DNA from: Arenibacter sp. ARW7G5Y1
Lineage (GTDB): Bacteria; Bacteroidota; Bacteroidia; Flavobacteriales; Flavobacteriaceae
Length of the DNA stretch: 64,000 bases
Assembly: GCF_003201775.1 (NCBI RefSeq)
Contig: NZ_QJJZ01000009.1
Coordinates: 1 to 64,000, forward strand
Direction: 5' to 3'
Shown here: positions 53,108-62,498 of the stretch, piece after piece
How positions within the stretch are numbered: the stretch's first letter is position 1
How the letters are laid out: the number at the start of each line of letters is the position of its first letter
Program-made: the position numbers and the translations under genes
Notes under the pieces: model-generated
The model's database searches: none
What the model saw: the letters and a program-made list of their open reading frames with translations, nothing else
Told to the model about the DNA's origin: nothing

Positions 53108-54520
53108 ATGTGGAATACGATTTTTCTTAGTCTTTATTTACTTATTGCTTTAGCCATCATTATAAGTATCCTTTTACACGGTGCCAGACCTTCAAAAAGT
53201 TTGGCCTGGCTTTTGGCCATTTTCACCATTCCCGTGGGTGGGATGTTCCTGTATCTTCTTTTGGGAAGAAATCGGAGAAAGAATAAATTGTTAAAATTAA
53301 AAAAGAAGGCATTTTTGAACCTGCCGGAACCCTTGATGCAGCACATGGCCTCCATGAGCGGAAAGTACCGTAAGCTGATGACCTTGGTATACCGAAGTTC
53401 CCATTTCCCTCCCACGGAATTCAACAAACTAAAACTCTTGAAAGATGGTAAAACAACCTTTGAATCTATCTTTGAAGCTTTGGAAAATGCCCAACACAGA
53501 ATACACTTACAATATTACATTTTTGAAGAAGGGGAACTTACACAAAGACTATTAAGGCTTTTTGAACGTAAAATTGCACAAGGTGTGGAGGTAAGAATGA
53601 TCTATGATGGTATTGGTAGCTTTTCATTAAGTAAGGCCTATTTGAAGAAATTGGCAAACATTGGTGTAGAGGTATATCCTTTTCTGCCCTTTAAGTTCGG
53701 ACGTTTTTTTTCCTCTTTAAACTATAGAAATCATAGAAAGATAATTGTTGTAGATGGCCAGGTGGCATTTACCGGAGGGATCAACGTATCGGATAAATAC
53801 CTGAAAGGTGATGTGGAACTGGGCAACTGGCACGATATGCACCTGAAACTTGAAGGAGCCGCTGCCAGTCATTTGGACTTTGTTTTTGCAATGGATTGGT
53901 ACTTAGTGTGCCAAAAGACCATTACTGTGCTGCCCTTGGAACCAGGTGTGGATAAAATTGAAAAAGTTAAAGGCAAGCTTGTCCAGATTGTAGCTGGTGG
54001 ACCGGACGATGATTTTCCTTCCTTGGAACAGGCGTATTTTACCATTATCAATAAGGCTAAGGACTATCTGTACATTACCAACCCTTATATCATCCCTGGT
54101 CAGGCCATAATGCAAGCGTTGCAGACCGCTGCTTTGGGCGGGGTAGATATACGTTTGATGGTTTCCGAGAATGCGGACAACAAAATAGTAAGCTGGAGTG
54201 TACGGTCTTATTTTGAGCCCCTTCTTAAATCCGGGGTGAAGATATATTTATTTCCTGACGGCTTTTTACACAGTAAGATCATTGTTAGTGACGATGCCAT
54301 AGCTACCATAGGTACGGCCAATTTGGACGACAGGAGTTTTGAGCAGAACTATGAGGTAAATGCCATTGTTTATGATGCTCCTTTTGCACAACTTTTGAAG
54401 GAAGATTTTCTTAAGGATGCCTACTCAAGTAGAATGTTGGACTATGAAGATCATATTAAGAGACCTTGGGGAGAAAAGCTAAGGGAAGGTTTCGGAAAAG
54501 TGTTTAGTCCGTTGTTATGA
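53108..54520 (+). CDS. cls: Cardiolipin synthase
   Basis: A 470-aa phospholipase D-superfamily enzyme. Two N-terminal membrane segments (about 3-52) precede the two catalytic motifs: HRKIIVVDGQVAFTGGINVSD near residue 214-234 and HSKIIVSDDAIATIGTANLDD near 395-415. It joins two phosphatidylglycerol molecules to make cardiolipin. The end overlaps the convergent dehydrogenase gene by 6 bp. Confidence 0.93.
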   Translation: MWNTIFLSLYLLIALAIIISILLHGARPSKSLAWLLAIFTIPVGGMFLYLLLGRNRRKNKLLKLKKKAFLNLPEPLMQHMASMSGKYRKLMTLVYRSSHFPPTEFNKLKLLKDGKTTFESIFEALENAQHRIHLQYYIFEEGELTQRLLRLFERKIAQGVEVRMIYDGIGSFSLSKAYLKKLANIGVEVYPFLPFKFGRFFSSLNYRNHRKIIVVDGQVAFTGGINVSDKYLKGDVELGNWHDMHLKLEGAAASHLDFVFAMDWYLVCQKTITVLPLEPGVDKIEKVKGKLVQIVAGGPDDDFPSLEQAYFTIINKAKDYLYITNPYIIPGQAIMQALQTAALGGVDIRLMVSENADNKIVSWSVRSYFEPLLKSGVKIYLFPDGFLHSKIIVSDDAIATIGTANLDDRSFEQNYEVNAIVYDAPFAQLLKEDFLKDAYSSRMLDYEDHIKRPWGEKLREGFGKVFSPLL

Positions 54521-55522
54521 ATGGATGGTCTCAAGACCCAATTCATTGGTGCATGGTTTACCTTTTTCCCAACTATTTAGATTTTCAAAGGTAACTTCGG
54601 CTATATTGGTCAACGCCTCTTTGGTTATAAAACCTTGGTGTGGTGTAAGCAGTACATTGGGAAAGGATAACAATTTTTTTAAGAGTTCGTCTTTGATCCC
54701 TTCGGTAGAATTGTCCTTAAAGAACGACCCTACTTCTTTTTCATAAACATCTGTACAGTAGCCACCAATTGCCTTTTTTTCCAAAGCACTGATCAATTCC
54801 TTGGTTTCCACTAAGGCCCCTCTGGCAGTATTTATCAATATAACATCGGGTTTCATTAGGGCTAATTTTTGTTTGCCTATCAAATAATAATTCTCTTGGG
54901 TAAGCGGTATGTGAAGGCTTATTATATCGGATTGTTCACATAGCTTATCCAATGAGGTATAGGTTACGTCGTACAATTGAACAAGTCTGTAATCCGGTTC
55001 GAGGTCGTGGGCCAGTATTTTACAACCAAAACCGTGCATGATCTTCGTCATAACACTGCCAATTTTGCCCGTTCCAACAATGCCTACGGTCTTTCCGTTC
55101 AAATCGAAGCCCATCAGATTATTTTGTAGAAAATTATAGGAGTGTACCTGCTTATCTGCCAAAATAATCTTCCGGTTAAGAGTCTGCAATTGGGCAACGG
55201 CATGTTCGGCAATGGAGTAGGGGGAATACTCAGGAACATTGGCTACCTTAAGCCCAAATTTATGGGCTGTTTTTAAGTGTACGTTGTTATACCCGGCCGA
55301 ACGCAAGCTAATATAACGAACTCCCAGATCTGATAATTTTTCCAATACCAGGGAAGAGGCATCATCGCCTGAAAATATGGAAACCGCCTTATGGCCAACG
55401 GCTTGGATGGCCGTCTCGGCATTTAAGGCATCTTTTGTATATGTAACTTTATGACCGTTGTTATTGGCCTTATTTAAAAAAGGGATTTCAAAATCTTTAG
55501 CGCTATAGACCAGTAATTTCAT
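54515..55522 (-). CDS. D-2-hydroxyacid dehydrogenase, D-lactate dehydrogenase type
   Basis: A 335-aa NAD-dependent dehydrogenase. The nucleotide motif is VGIVGTGKIGSVMTKIMHGFG, the substrate Arg is in INTARGALVE, and the catalytic His is in LTPHQGFITKEA. Size and motifs fit fermentative D-lactate dehydrogenases (LdhA). It overlaps the upstream lipoprotein gene by 20 bp. Confidence 0.9.
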   Translation of the reverse strand: MKLLVYSAKDFEIPFLNKANNNGHKVTYTKDALNAETAIQAVGHKAVSIFSGDDASSLVLEKLSDLGVRYISLRSAGYNNVHLKTAHKFGLKVANVPEYSPYSIAEHAVAQLQTLNRKIILADKQVHSYNFLQNNLMGFDLNGKTVGIVGTGKIGSVMTKIMHGFGCKILAHDLEPDYRLVQLYDVTYTSLDKLCEQSDIISLHIPLTQENYYLIGKQKLALMKPDVILINTARGALVETKELISALEKKAIGGYCTDVYEKEVGSFFKDNSTEGIKDELLKKLLSFPNVLLTPHQGFITKEALTNIAEVTFENLNSWEKGKPCTNELGLETIHS

Positions 55523-56159
55523 TTTTTTCTTCTTTGATAAATATTAGATCCTGGTCTTCCATGGCCAGTATAACAAGCTTTATATAATCCTTAATGGTTT
55601 TTTGAATGTTCTTGGGGTCTGAGATGTCGATGCTTCCCCTCCAGATCATAGACCTTTCCTTGCCTTCACATATACAGTACAGGGTGGTTTCGGCATGGTA
55701 TACCGTAAATTTATCATAGTACCCTTGGTCGTAATAGATGTCCTGGTGACTTAAATAATCATCATTGAACCTACCTTGGTAATTGTTCCATCTGGAAATG
55801 GATTTCAAAAAGCTTTCCTTGTCCTCGGAGCCAACGACTTTGGTAAACAATATGGCATCAAAATCCTTGTCCAACAGACTTTGTTCCACATCATCAAGTT
55901 CTTTTTCGGTCTTTCTGGAATCGGTAAAGGAAACGTCAAAAACATCAAGGCTACGCATGGCTTCAATATTCCGCTTGCTAAATTCTTTCTGCATGTTCGT
56001 TTCAAAATCCAACCTGGCCTCCTCGTTTGATGCCATGCCTACGATCAATACCTTATTGGCATGGAACAGTACAATGTCCGGGTTTTTCCAGTTTTCAACC
56101 AGACTCGTGGAAGTGCATCCCGTTAGTAATATTGCGAATAGAATTAATATATTTTTCAT
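55503..56159 (-). CDS. Hypothetical lipoprotein
   Basis: A 218-aa lipoprotein with the lipobox LLTGC (Cys15). The mature part is alpha/beta (KVLIVGMASNEEARLDFETNMQKEF, FDAILFTKVVGSEDKESFLK), like short uncharacterised Bacteroidota lipoproteins. No function is known. It overlaps the dehydrogenase gene, so the two are translationally coupled. Confidence 0.72.
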   Translation of the reverse strand: MKNILILFAILLTGCTSTSLVENWKNPDIVLFHANKVLIVGMASNEEARLDFETNMQKEFSKRNIEAMRSLDVFDVSFTDSRKTEKELDDVEQSLLDKDFDAILFTKVVGSEDKESFLKSISRWNNYQGRFNDDYLSHQDIYYDQGYYDKFTVYHAETTLYCICEGKERSMIWRGSIDISDPKNIQKTIKDYIKLVILAMEDQDLIFIKEEKNEITGL

Positions 56160-56284
56160 GGTACAGGCCTTTGTAATGACAATTTATCTTTTTTATGTTC
56201 AGGAATAGTCGCCAAGGTAGTAAAAGTGACTGAAAAATAATATGACGTTGGTCATTACTACCCTTATTTCACTTTGGGCTTGCT

Positions 56285-56692
56285 CTATATAAGTAGGCTT
56301 CCGGTATAGTTAAAAATTTCGCTTTTTAGATCTTGATAATCCCCCTGACATTCATCGACCTTCAATTGTAGACTATTACTTTTTTTAATGTCGTCCGCAC
56401 CAATGGAGTTGTCCCCTACATTCAACTCGCTGCCCAAATTGTTTTCGTGCAAGGAAATTTGGGCCCTTACGGCAGCATTTCTCTTGTCGATTAATTGCAA
56501 CCGGGTTTTAAAATCCTGTAGACGTTCAAAGAGGTTGGGGATGTTATCCTTAAAGGCGTTGGAATCCAATAAACGTTTAATAAAAACAATTTCGTCATCC
56601 ATTAATTGAAACTTCAATTTCCATTGCTGTATTTTCCAGTGCCATGAGGCAGCTTGTTTTTCTTTGTCCATAATAGGTTCTTTATTTTTCAT
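56285..56692 (-). CDS. Hypothetical coiled-coil protein
   Basis: A 135-aa hydrophilic, helical protein (WHWKIQQWKLKFQLMDDEIVFIKRLLDSNAF, then LFERLQDFKTRLQLIDKRNAAV) with two or three long helices and no membrane segment. No family is recognised. It sits alone in the stress-gene block, upstream of a repeat-rich stretch. Confidence 0.65.
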   Translation of the reverse strand: MKNKEPIMDKEKQAASWHWKIQQWKLKFQLMDDEIVFIKRLLDSNAFKDNIPNLFERLQDFKTRLQLIDKRNAAVRAQISLHENNLGSELNVGDNSIGADDIKKSNSLQLKVDECQGDYQDLKSEIFNYTGSLLI

Positions 56693-56784
56693 AATTCTGG
56701 AGATCGGATAAATTTAGCGACTGGAAAAAACACTTGCAATGAGAATTGTCATCTTCATTTTAGATAAAAGGTATTAAACCTCAG

Positions 56785-56840
56785 GGCAGGCCTGTCTGCC
56801 GATAAAGGTAGGCCTGTCTTCCGACAAAGGCAGGCCCTGA
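56785..56840. repeat. 22-bp tandem repeat, 2.5 units, inside an inverted repeat
   Basis: Units begin at 56785, 56807 and 56829 (partial). Each reads GG(C/T)AGGCCTGTCT(G/T)CCGA and ends in AAA. TCAGGGC before and GCCCTGA after close it into an inverted repeat. It is GC-rich compared with its surroundings. Confidence 0.75.
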
Positions 56841-56855
56841 ACCCAATGATAGGAA

Positions 56856-56871
56856 TCGACCCTAGGGTCGA
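56856..56871. repeat. Perfect 16-bp palindrome
   Basis: TCGACCCTAGGGTCGA lies 16 bp after the tandem repeat block. On its two sides are the near-direct repeats GGTATTAAACCT (56770) and GGTATTGAACCT (56872). Confidence 0.7.
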
Positions 56872-56946
56872 GGTATTGAACCTAGATCCCGCCGAAAAAT
56901 GTGGGATTAGTTCAACCTGCAATTTTAAGTGCGTCTTACCGAATTC

Positions 56947-58332
56947 TCAAAATTGAGTTTCACTAATAAATATCTTAACTATTTCATTCAATTTAGGAAT
57001 GTGCACCTTCCAACTGTGAACATCCTTTATCTTCACCCTAAATGCATCCAAGGAAGTAGGTTCGCCATGGATAAGGAAAACGGTTTCCGGAATATTTTCA
57101 ATTTCCTCCATCCAATGTAACAACTCACTTTGATCGGCATGGGCCGATAGACTTTCCAAATGATGAATTTTTGCTTTAACCGGATAATATTTTCCAAACA
57201 GCTTTATTTCATAGGCCCCTTCCAGAAGTTGGCGGCCCCGGGTTCCTTCCGCTTGGTAACCTACTAATAGAACCGATGTTGATGGGATGTCTATCAACTG
57301 TTTTAAATAGGTAAGAACCCTGCCTCCGGATACCATGCCGCTTCCAGCAATAACAATTTTGGATCTGGGATCGTCAATGGTCTTCCAAGTGTCTGCATAA
57401 GAGGTAATGATATTGAAATGATTGCACATGGCATTATACTCGTTCGTGGACAGTTTATGCCAACGTGGAAATTGTTCAAAAACAGCTAGCACATTGTTGC
57501 CCATAGGGCTATCGATAAAAATGGGAATATTGGGGATTTTATTTTTCTTATACAATTGCCAAAGCAGATACATTAAAGATTGTAGTCGCTCTACGGCAAA
57601 GGACGGGATAATCAGGTTTCCCTTTTCCCGAAGGGTTGTTTTTATGAGATTGCTGAGTATTTCCTCCACATCTTCCTCTGGATGTAATTTATTCCCATAG
57701 GTGCTTTCCACAAAAAGATAATCGGCCCATTTAGGACGTTCCGGGGTTTCCAAAAGGTAGTCCTGCAATCGGCCTACGTCCCCAGAGAAAACGAACATTT
57801 TTCCAAAGATTTCCAGTTCAATAAAGGTGGCACCGATGATATGGCCATTATATCTGTATTTGAGACGAATATGCTCCGATAGGGTAATCCAAATATCCTT
57901 CTCCTTGGATTGAAACAAATCGATAGTACGCTCGGCTTGTTTTACCGTATAAAATGGGAGTGCAGGGTTGTGCTTGCTATACCCTTCCTTATTGGCACGT
58001 TCGGCTTCCTCTTCGTGTATCTTGGCACTGTCCAAAAGAATAATCCGAGTAACCGCCAAGGTGGGGGCCGTACCTATAATCTTTCCTTTAAAACCTTCTT
58101 TTAATAATCTGGGCAAGTATCCTGTATGGTCGAGATGTCCGTGGGTCAATAAAACCAAATCTATTTTGGAGGCATCTATTGGAAGGGGGGACCAATTAAG
58201 TTGCCTAAGTTCCTTTAGACCTTGGAACATGCCACAATCGATCATTAGGTTTAATTCTGGGGTTTCCAAATAAAACTTTGAGCCTGTTACGGTTCCCGAG
58301 GCCCCCAGAAAATGTATTTTGATAGTATTCAT
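56947..58332 (-). CDS. MBL-fold/beta-CASP metallo-hydrolase
   Basis: A 461-aa protein: HGHLDHTGYLPRLL (the HxHxDH zinc motif), VFSGDVGR, then the beta-CASP part with VLLVGYQAEGTRG and the last His in LSAHADQSELLHW. These match RNA-processing hydrolases of the CPSF73/RNase J-related group. A nuclease role on RNA is probable. It starts 3 bp after the Mrr-like nuclease gene ends. Confidence 0.9.
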   Translation of the reverse strand: MNTIKIHFLGASGTVTGSKFYLETPELNLMIDCGMFQGLKELRQLNWSPLPIDASKIDLVLLTHGHLDHTGYLPRLLKEGFKGKIIGTAPTLAVTRIILLDSAKIHEEEAERANKEGYSKHNPALPFYTVKQAERTIDLFQSKEKDIWITLSEHIRLKYRYNGHIIGATFIELEIFGKMFVFSGDVGRLQDYLLETPERPKWADYLFVESTYGNKLHPEEDVEEILSNLIKTTLREKGNLIIPSFAVERLQSLMYLLWQLYKKNKIPNIPIFIDSPMGNNVLAVFEQFPRWHKLSTNEYNAMCNHFNIITSYADTWKTIDDPRSKIVIAGSGMVSGGRVLTYLKQLIDIPSTSVLLVGYQAEGTRGRQLLEGAYEIKLFGKYYPVKAKIHHLESLSAHADQSELLHWMEEIENIPETVFLIHGEPTSLDAFRVKIKDVHSWKVHIPKLNEIVKIFISETQF

Positions 58333-58335
58333 GTT

Positions 58336-58926
58336 TTAATGGTTACAGAGCTGTTTAATTTCGTTTAGGATTTTTTCCTTTCTGGTGTTCTTAATGCCCA
58401 TATGGTCCAAAAAGAACTTATCTTTCCATAGTTGCCTACATAGCACAACATTCCTGCTCAACAAAAACTGTTTTTCCCTATTGCTGAGTAGGGTGGATAC
58501 GGTGATGGGGTAAAGCCCCAGACGATCTATACGGTCCTTAAGACCGTCATTTAAAGGTAGGTCCCAACTCAATAGATACATGCCTGCACATTTACCGTAG
58601 GCTATGGCATCGCCGGTAAAACGGGTATTGGTTACCACCCAGCCTTTATCCAGAGGCCTATTTTCCCCTTTCTTGGTGGCCCAATGTGCTTTTACATCAT
58701 TATATCTGGAATGGATGTAGAGGGGAATCTTAACGTTGCAGTTTCGCCCTTCTTCCGAATGGAACTTACACTCTATTATAGTGACAGTGCCATTTTTTTC
58801 TGCTATTACATCAATTTCATGGGTTACACAGATACCGTTCATAATTTCATCTACCCGGGTTTGGTAGCCCGAATACTCCAAGATGGCGGCCACAAAGCGT
58901 TCAAAGGGAAAGCCTGTTGGTCCCAA
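58336..58926 (-). CDS. Mrr-like PD-(D/E)xK nuclease domain (downstream half of a frameshifted gene)
   Basis: This 196-aa frame from its first ATG carries a PD-(D/E)xK nuclease core: FPFERFVAAILEYSGYQT, HEIDVIAEKNGTVTIIECKFH (Asp, then Glu-x-Lys) and KGWVVTNTRFTGDAIAYG. The frame continues upstream to about 58975 with the residues FASKYKLKKAIYELGPTG, which connect it directly to the ATP-cone half. It is thus the second half of a fused ATP-cone plus nuclease protein seen in related bacteria. The nuclease residues look intact. Confidence 0.8.
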   Translation of the reverse strand: MGPTGFPFERFVAAILEYSGYQTRVDEIMNGICVTHEIDVIAEKNGTVTIIECKFHSEEGRNCNVKIPLYIHSRYNDVKAHWATKKGENRPLDKGWVVTNTRFTGDAIAYGKCAGMYLLSWDLPLNDGLKDRIDRLGLYPITVSTLLSNREKQFLLSRNVVLCRQLWKDKFFLDHMGIKNTRKEKILNEIKQLCNH

Positions 58927-58943
58927 TTCGTATATGGCTTTTT

Positions 58944-59180
58944 TTAGTTTATATTTTGAAGCAAAGACCGATTGGTTTTTTTCAGAAGGGCATAGGCCCT
59001 ATTATAAATCTCATTAGTAGAGATGCCGTCGTAGAGTTCATCCTTTACCCGGCCTACGATTTGTTCCACTAGATTATGGTCGGCCCCACTGTGCTTAAGG
59101 GATTTACGCAGTTTATCCAATGAAAATATGGCGCGTTCCCCAGAGGATTTTAGTATTTTAATGTCCATTTCCTTTTCCAT
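58944..59180 (-). CDS. ATP-cone domain (upstream half of a frameshifted gene)
   Basis: A 78-aa frame that is a single ATP-cone domain: IKILKSSGERAIFSLDKLRKSLKHSGADHNLVEQIVGRV, then YDGISTNEIYNRAYALLKK. It ends just after a run of seven A (plus-strand T at 58976-58982), where a -1 shift would continue into the nuclease half. The upstream MscS gene stops 1 bp before its start. Confidence 0.8.
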   Translation of the reverse strand: MEKEMDIKILKSSGERAIFSLDKLRKSLKHSGADHNLVEQIVGRVKDELYDGISTNEIYNRAYALLKKTNRSLLQNIN

Positions 59181-59181
59181 A

Positions 59182-60081
59182 TCAGTGCTTAAGATTAATA
59201 TCCAGTTCAGGTATTTTTAGTAGTTGCAGGGTGGTGGAAGCTAGTTTTACTTTGTCATCCGTAGCCACAAGTGCCTGTATAATTTGCTGGAACAATTCGT
59301 GCTTAGTAATACGCCTTAATTTATAATCTGTGATATACCTTAAATTTATAGTGATCCAATTATCCGTTGGACTAATGGCCAGGGTAGGGGCAATTTTGGC
59401 ATTTTCTATATAATAGTGCTCCACCATTTCCTCCCATTTTGCCAACGATTTCTTGGTGTATTCGGAAAGATAATCCGTTGCTTTTTCCAAGACCAGTTCT
59501 TTGGCAAGCGCAACATCCGAATCATAAGTTATAAATATATTGAGTTCATCCCATACAAAGGGGAAATCCATGGAATAGTTCTTTATGGGACCCTTAAAAA
59601 CAAAAGCATTGCTAATTTTGACGATCCTGCCCGAATAGTTGTCACTACTAACCCATTCCCCGATCTCCATTAAAGTAGTATAGATGCTATCTATATCTAT
59701 TACATCTCCTTTAATACCGTTAATTTCAATACGGTCCCCTGGTTTATAGACCTTTACAAAAAAGATATAGAAGGATCCAGCAATACTGAGGATCAATTCT
59801 TGAAGGGTAAATGTTATACCAGCTGTAAACAGACCTATAATAATGGTATAGTCCTTAATATTTTCAACTGTAAATGCCATTAGGATCAAGAGCGAGATTA
59901 GTACGTAACCAATAATCTCCACCCCTTTTTGAGCCTTATATCTAACGGAGACGTTCTCTATTCTTTTTTTAAGTGTCCTTCTAAGAAACCCAATAAAAAG
60001 TACAATGGCCAGTATCCACAGAAAAAGTTGGGCAAACCGCATTACTATGGGGTCGTTTATAAAGTCTAGGGGACTGTTCAT
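59182..60081 (-). CDS. Mechanosensitive ion channel (MscS family, small)
   Basis: A 299-aa channel from the ATG at 60081. Three membrane segments precede the MscS motif (IIIGLFTAGITFTLQELILSIAGSFYIFF), followed by the beta domain KVYKPGDRIEINGIKGDVIDIDSIYTTLMEIGEW. It is close to the canonical MscS size. It probably forms an operon with the ATP-cone/nuclease gene and the metallo-hydrolase. Confidence 0.88.
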   Translation of the reverse strand: MNSPLDFINDPIVMRFAQLFLWILAIVLFIGFLRRTLKKRIENVSVRYKAQKGVEIIGYVLISLLILMAFTVENIKDYTIIIGLFTAGITFTLQELILSIAGSFYIFFVKVYKPGDRIEINGIKGDVIDIDSIYTTLMEIGEWVSSDNYSGRIVKISNAFVFKGPIKNYSMDFPFVWDELNIFITYDSDVALAKELVLEKATDYLSEYTKKSLAKWEEMVEHYYIENAKIAPTLAISPTDNWITINLRYITDYKLRRITKHELFQQIIQALVATDDKVKLASTTLQLLKIPELDINLKH

Positions 60082-60151
60082 GGGCAAAGGATTTTAAAAA
60101 GACCGCCAGAACAATATTTGCTGCAGCGGTCTCCAATTAAAAAATAACCAA

Positions 60152-60565
60152 CTATTTTTTTGGGTCAAAAAAGTCACGAACCAAGGCTTTGGTCTGGTTC
60201 TCTGTCATGCTATCGGCTTTGGTGACGGCTTTTACTCTTGCTGCCAGGCTTTTGTGGTGTTCCAACAGTTCTTTTCTAAACTTTTCATTGGTATCTGCCG
60301 GGCCAAAAAGCGCTATGGCATCAGCATCGCCTATGGCATCTACTAGTTTTTTAAAATATGATTTTAGTTGTGCCTTCTCCCTTTCCAAATAGGTGCGGTC
60401 ATGGGTAACATCCTGGGTTGCACCGGATTTTACCCTAGGACCCGATGTTCCCTTACGGTTAAAAAATTCTACTTCAGAAAAAATGGTTTCCATATTTTCG
60501 TCTTTATGATCCAAACGAATGATATGGGCTTTTTCCCTATCCATCCATATTCCAATATTTTTCAT
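60152..60565 (-). CDS. Hypothetical, eRF1/host-attachment-like protein
   Basis: A 137-aa protein starting MKNIGIWMDREKAHIIRL, with AIALFGPADTNEKFRKELLEH in the second half. This form is like bacterial eRF1-domain (baeRF) and host-attachment-like proteins, which are short and cytoplasmic. The match is from memory and weak. It lies between MscS and the universal stress genes. Confidence 0.6.
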   Translation of the reverse strand: MKNIGIWMDREKAHIIRLDHKDENMETIFSEVEFFNRKGTSGPRVKSGATQDVTHDRTYLEREKAQLKSYFKKLVDAIGDADAIALFGPADTNEKFRKELLEHHKSLAARVKAVTKADSMTENQTKALVRDFFDPKK

Positions 60566-60734
60566 CTGATTATATTTATTTGTTAGTAATAAGACCTTCC
60601 GACAACTATCGGGAGTAATGCGCTAATCAACAGTAAAGCAAGATCCTTGTATATTTATAATTGGTATTCTTAAACCTTTGATTTCGGTTGACATCAAGGA
60701 CCAATATGTATTACTTTTGGTAAAACATTGTTTT

Positions 60735-61580
60735 TTAGGATTCGTTCAAAGCCAAAATGGGAACGATGGCATCATAACCAATTTCTTTGACCAATGGCCT
60801 GGAAAATATACTACCGAACAGAAAATGTTTTTTGTTGATGAATGCTATCATGTCACTGTTTCTACTCTCTACGAAAGAGGTGATGCCCTGGGCGATGTCC
60901 TTGTCCGTAAGTGTGTGAAAGCTATGGTCTACACTTTTAAGAATATCGTCCAAGAGTTGTTTGTGGGTTTCTTGACCTGCATCCAACCCAGTTTTTTTGG
61001 AAAAATGTAAAATACGTATTGACGTATCGTGCATTTTAGCTATTTCGATTAAATAATTCAATTCCTTACGGCTATATGTAGATTTGTAATTGGTGGGAAA
61101 GACAATTTCCTTGGGGGTTGAAAATCGAAATTCTTCAGGAATAGCCATTACTGGGCACTCCCTTATTTTCTCCATGGCATTTACCGTATTACTGCCAAAA
61201 ATAACTCCCTTGGTACCCGTAGCTCCCTGGGTGCCCATAATGAGCAGGTCTATGTCATTGCTGGCAATGGTCTGTTTTATGGCTTCTGAGAGGAAATTAA
61301 AGGAAGAAATTGTGTGATAACGATGTTTAGGGTTGTCATGGTGTAGTTCCAGCATGTCCAATAATTTGGCAAAGGCTTCCTCCGATGCCCCTTTGGCAGC
61401 TTCGTATTCTGCACTGCCAGGTTCTGGCATTATAAGGGTGTTTGTAGTATAACTATCCAAACGGAAAACGTTCAAAAAATAGAACTCGCAGTTAAGTCTT
61501 GCATAAAGATCCAAGGCATAGCGGGTGGCGTTCAGGGCATTTTTGGAGAAATCGGTAGGAATTAATATTCTTTTGTCCAT
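60735..61580 (-). CDS. Universal stress protein, tandem UspA domains
   Basis: A 281-aa protein with two Usp domains. The first has the ATP-binding motif LLIMGTQGATGTKGVIFGSNTVNAM; the second is more diverged (MIAFINKKHFLFGSIFSRPLVKEIGY). It is one of four in this block. Usp proteins respond to starvation, oxygen limitation and other stress. Confidence 0.92.
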   Translation of the reverse strand: MDKRILIPTDFSKNALNATRYALDLYARLNCEFYFLNVFRLDSYTTNTLIMPEPGSAEYEAAKGASEEAFAKLLDMLELHHDNPKHRYHTISSFNFLSEAIKQTIASNDIDLLIMGTQGATGTKGVIFGSNTVNAMEKIRECPVMAIPEEFRFSTPKEIVFPTNYKSTYSRKELNYLIEIAKMHDTSIRILHFSKKTGLDAGQETHKQLLDDILKSVDHSFHTLTDKDIAQGITSFVESRNSDMIAFINKKHFLFGSIFSRPLVKEIGYDAIVPILALNES

Positions 61581-61642
61581 GGCAATGCTTCTTTCGTTTT
61601 ATTAAAAATAATACCCTTTCGAGACATTTACTATGACAACGG

Positions 61643-62488
61643 TCAGTCTTGGGAAGGGAGAATGAGGAATGGGATATCGGAATACATGCTTAGATCTTTT
61701 ACCACTGGTTCCCGGGTAAGTTTTTCAAAAAGATTGCGCTTTTCATGAACCATGGCGAACAGGTCCACTTTCAATTTTTCCAAAAAAACATCTATTACTT
61801 TGGCTTTGTCGTCAAAATTCTTGATCCATTGAAATGAGTGTCCTACCTTATTCAGTCCAACCTCCAACTTTTTTCTGTTCTCCTCCTGGCTCTTGTTCAG
61901 TATATGTTGTTCCTGAACGTGAACGACTCTGATAGTTGCATTGGACAAAGAAGCAATTTCCAAGAGCTGGTCAATAATCTCTTGGCCGCAATCCTTTCTC
62001 AAATCGGTAACAAAGGCAATTTCTTTAATGGGATGAAAATCCATTTCGCCTGGAATGGCCAATAGGGGGCATTTTAAATTATCGGCAACCTTAATGGTAT
62101 TGCTCCCAAAAAACACATCGGTTGCTTCTGTAAGTCCTTTGTTTCCCATAGTTACCAAATCGATCTTAAGCTCCTGTATTTTTTGCGCTATGATATTTAC
62201 CAAGTCGCCTTTTTGGGAAATGGTCTTGAAGGTATGTAGGGGATTTTCATTGTCCAATACTATTTTATGCTTGGTATGCGTTAACTTTTCCTTGGACTCG
62301 GTTTCCAGTTCCTTTAGATGTTTTTTGATATTTAGGATGGGGAGTGTTCTGCCGGGGGAAATGGTTAGTTCCGAATAGGTGTTTAGAATATAAAAAGTAC
62401 AAGTTTCCGATGCTAAAAGCTTTGTTGCATAGAATAGGGCACAATAGGCATTATTGGAAAAATCGGTGGCAACAAGTATATTTTTCAT
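61643..62488 (-). CDS. Universal stress protein, tandem UspA domains
   Basis: A 281-aa protein: NILVATDFSNNAYCALFYATKLL, then the G-loop LVTMGNKGLTEATDVFFGSNTIKVA and a second half ending FEKLTREPVVKDLSMYSDIP. It is a paralogue of the neighbours. The second ATP loop is degenerate. Confidence 0.92.
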   Translation of the reverse strand: MKNILVATDFSNNAYCALFYATKLLASETCTFYILNTYSELTISPGRTLPILNIKKHLKELETESKEKLTHTKHKIVLDNENPLHTFKTISQKGDLVNIIAQKIQELKIDLVTMGNKGLTEATDVFFGSNTIKVADNLKCPLLAIPGEMDFHPIKEIAFVTDLRKDCGQEIIDQLLEIASLSNATIRVVHVQEQHILNKSQEENRKKLEVGLNKVGHSFQWIKNFDDKAKVIDVFLEKLKVDLFAMVHEKRNLFEKLTREPVVKDLSMYSDIPFLILPSQD

Positions 62489-62498
62489 TATCTACGAT

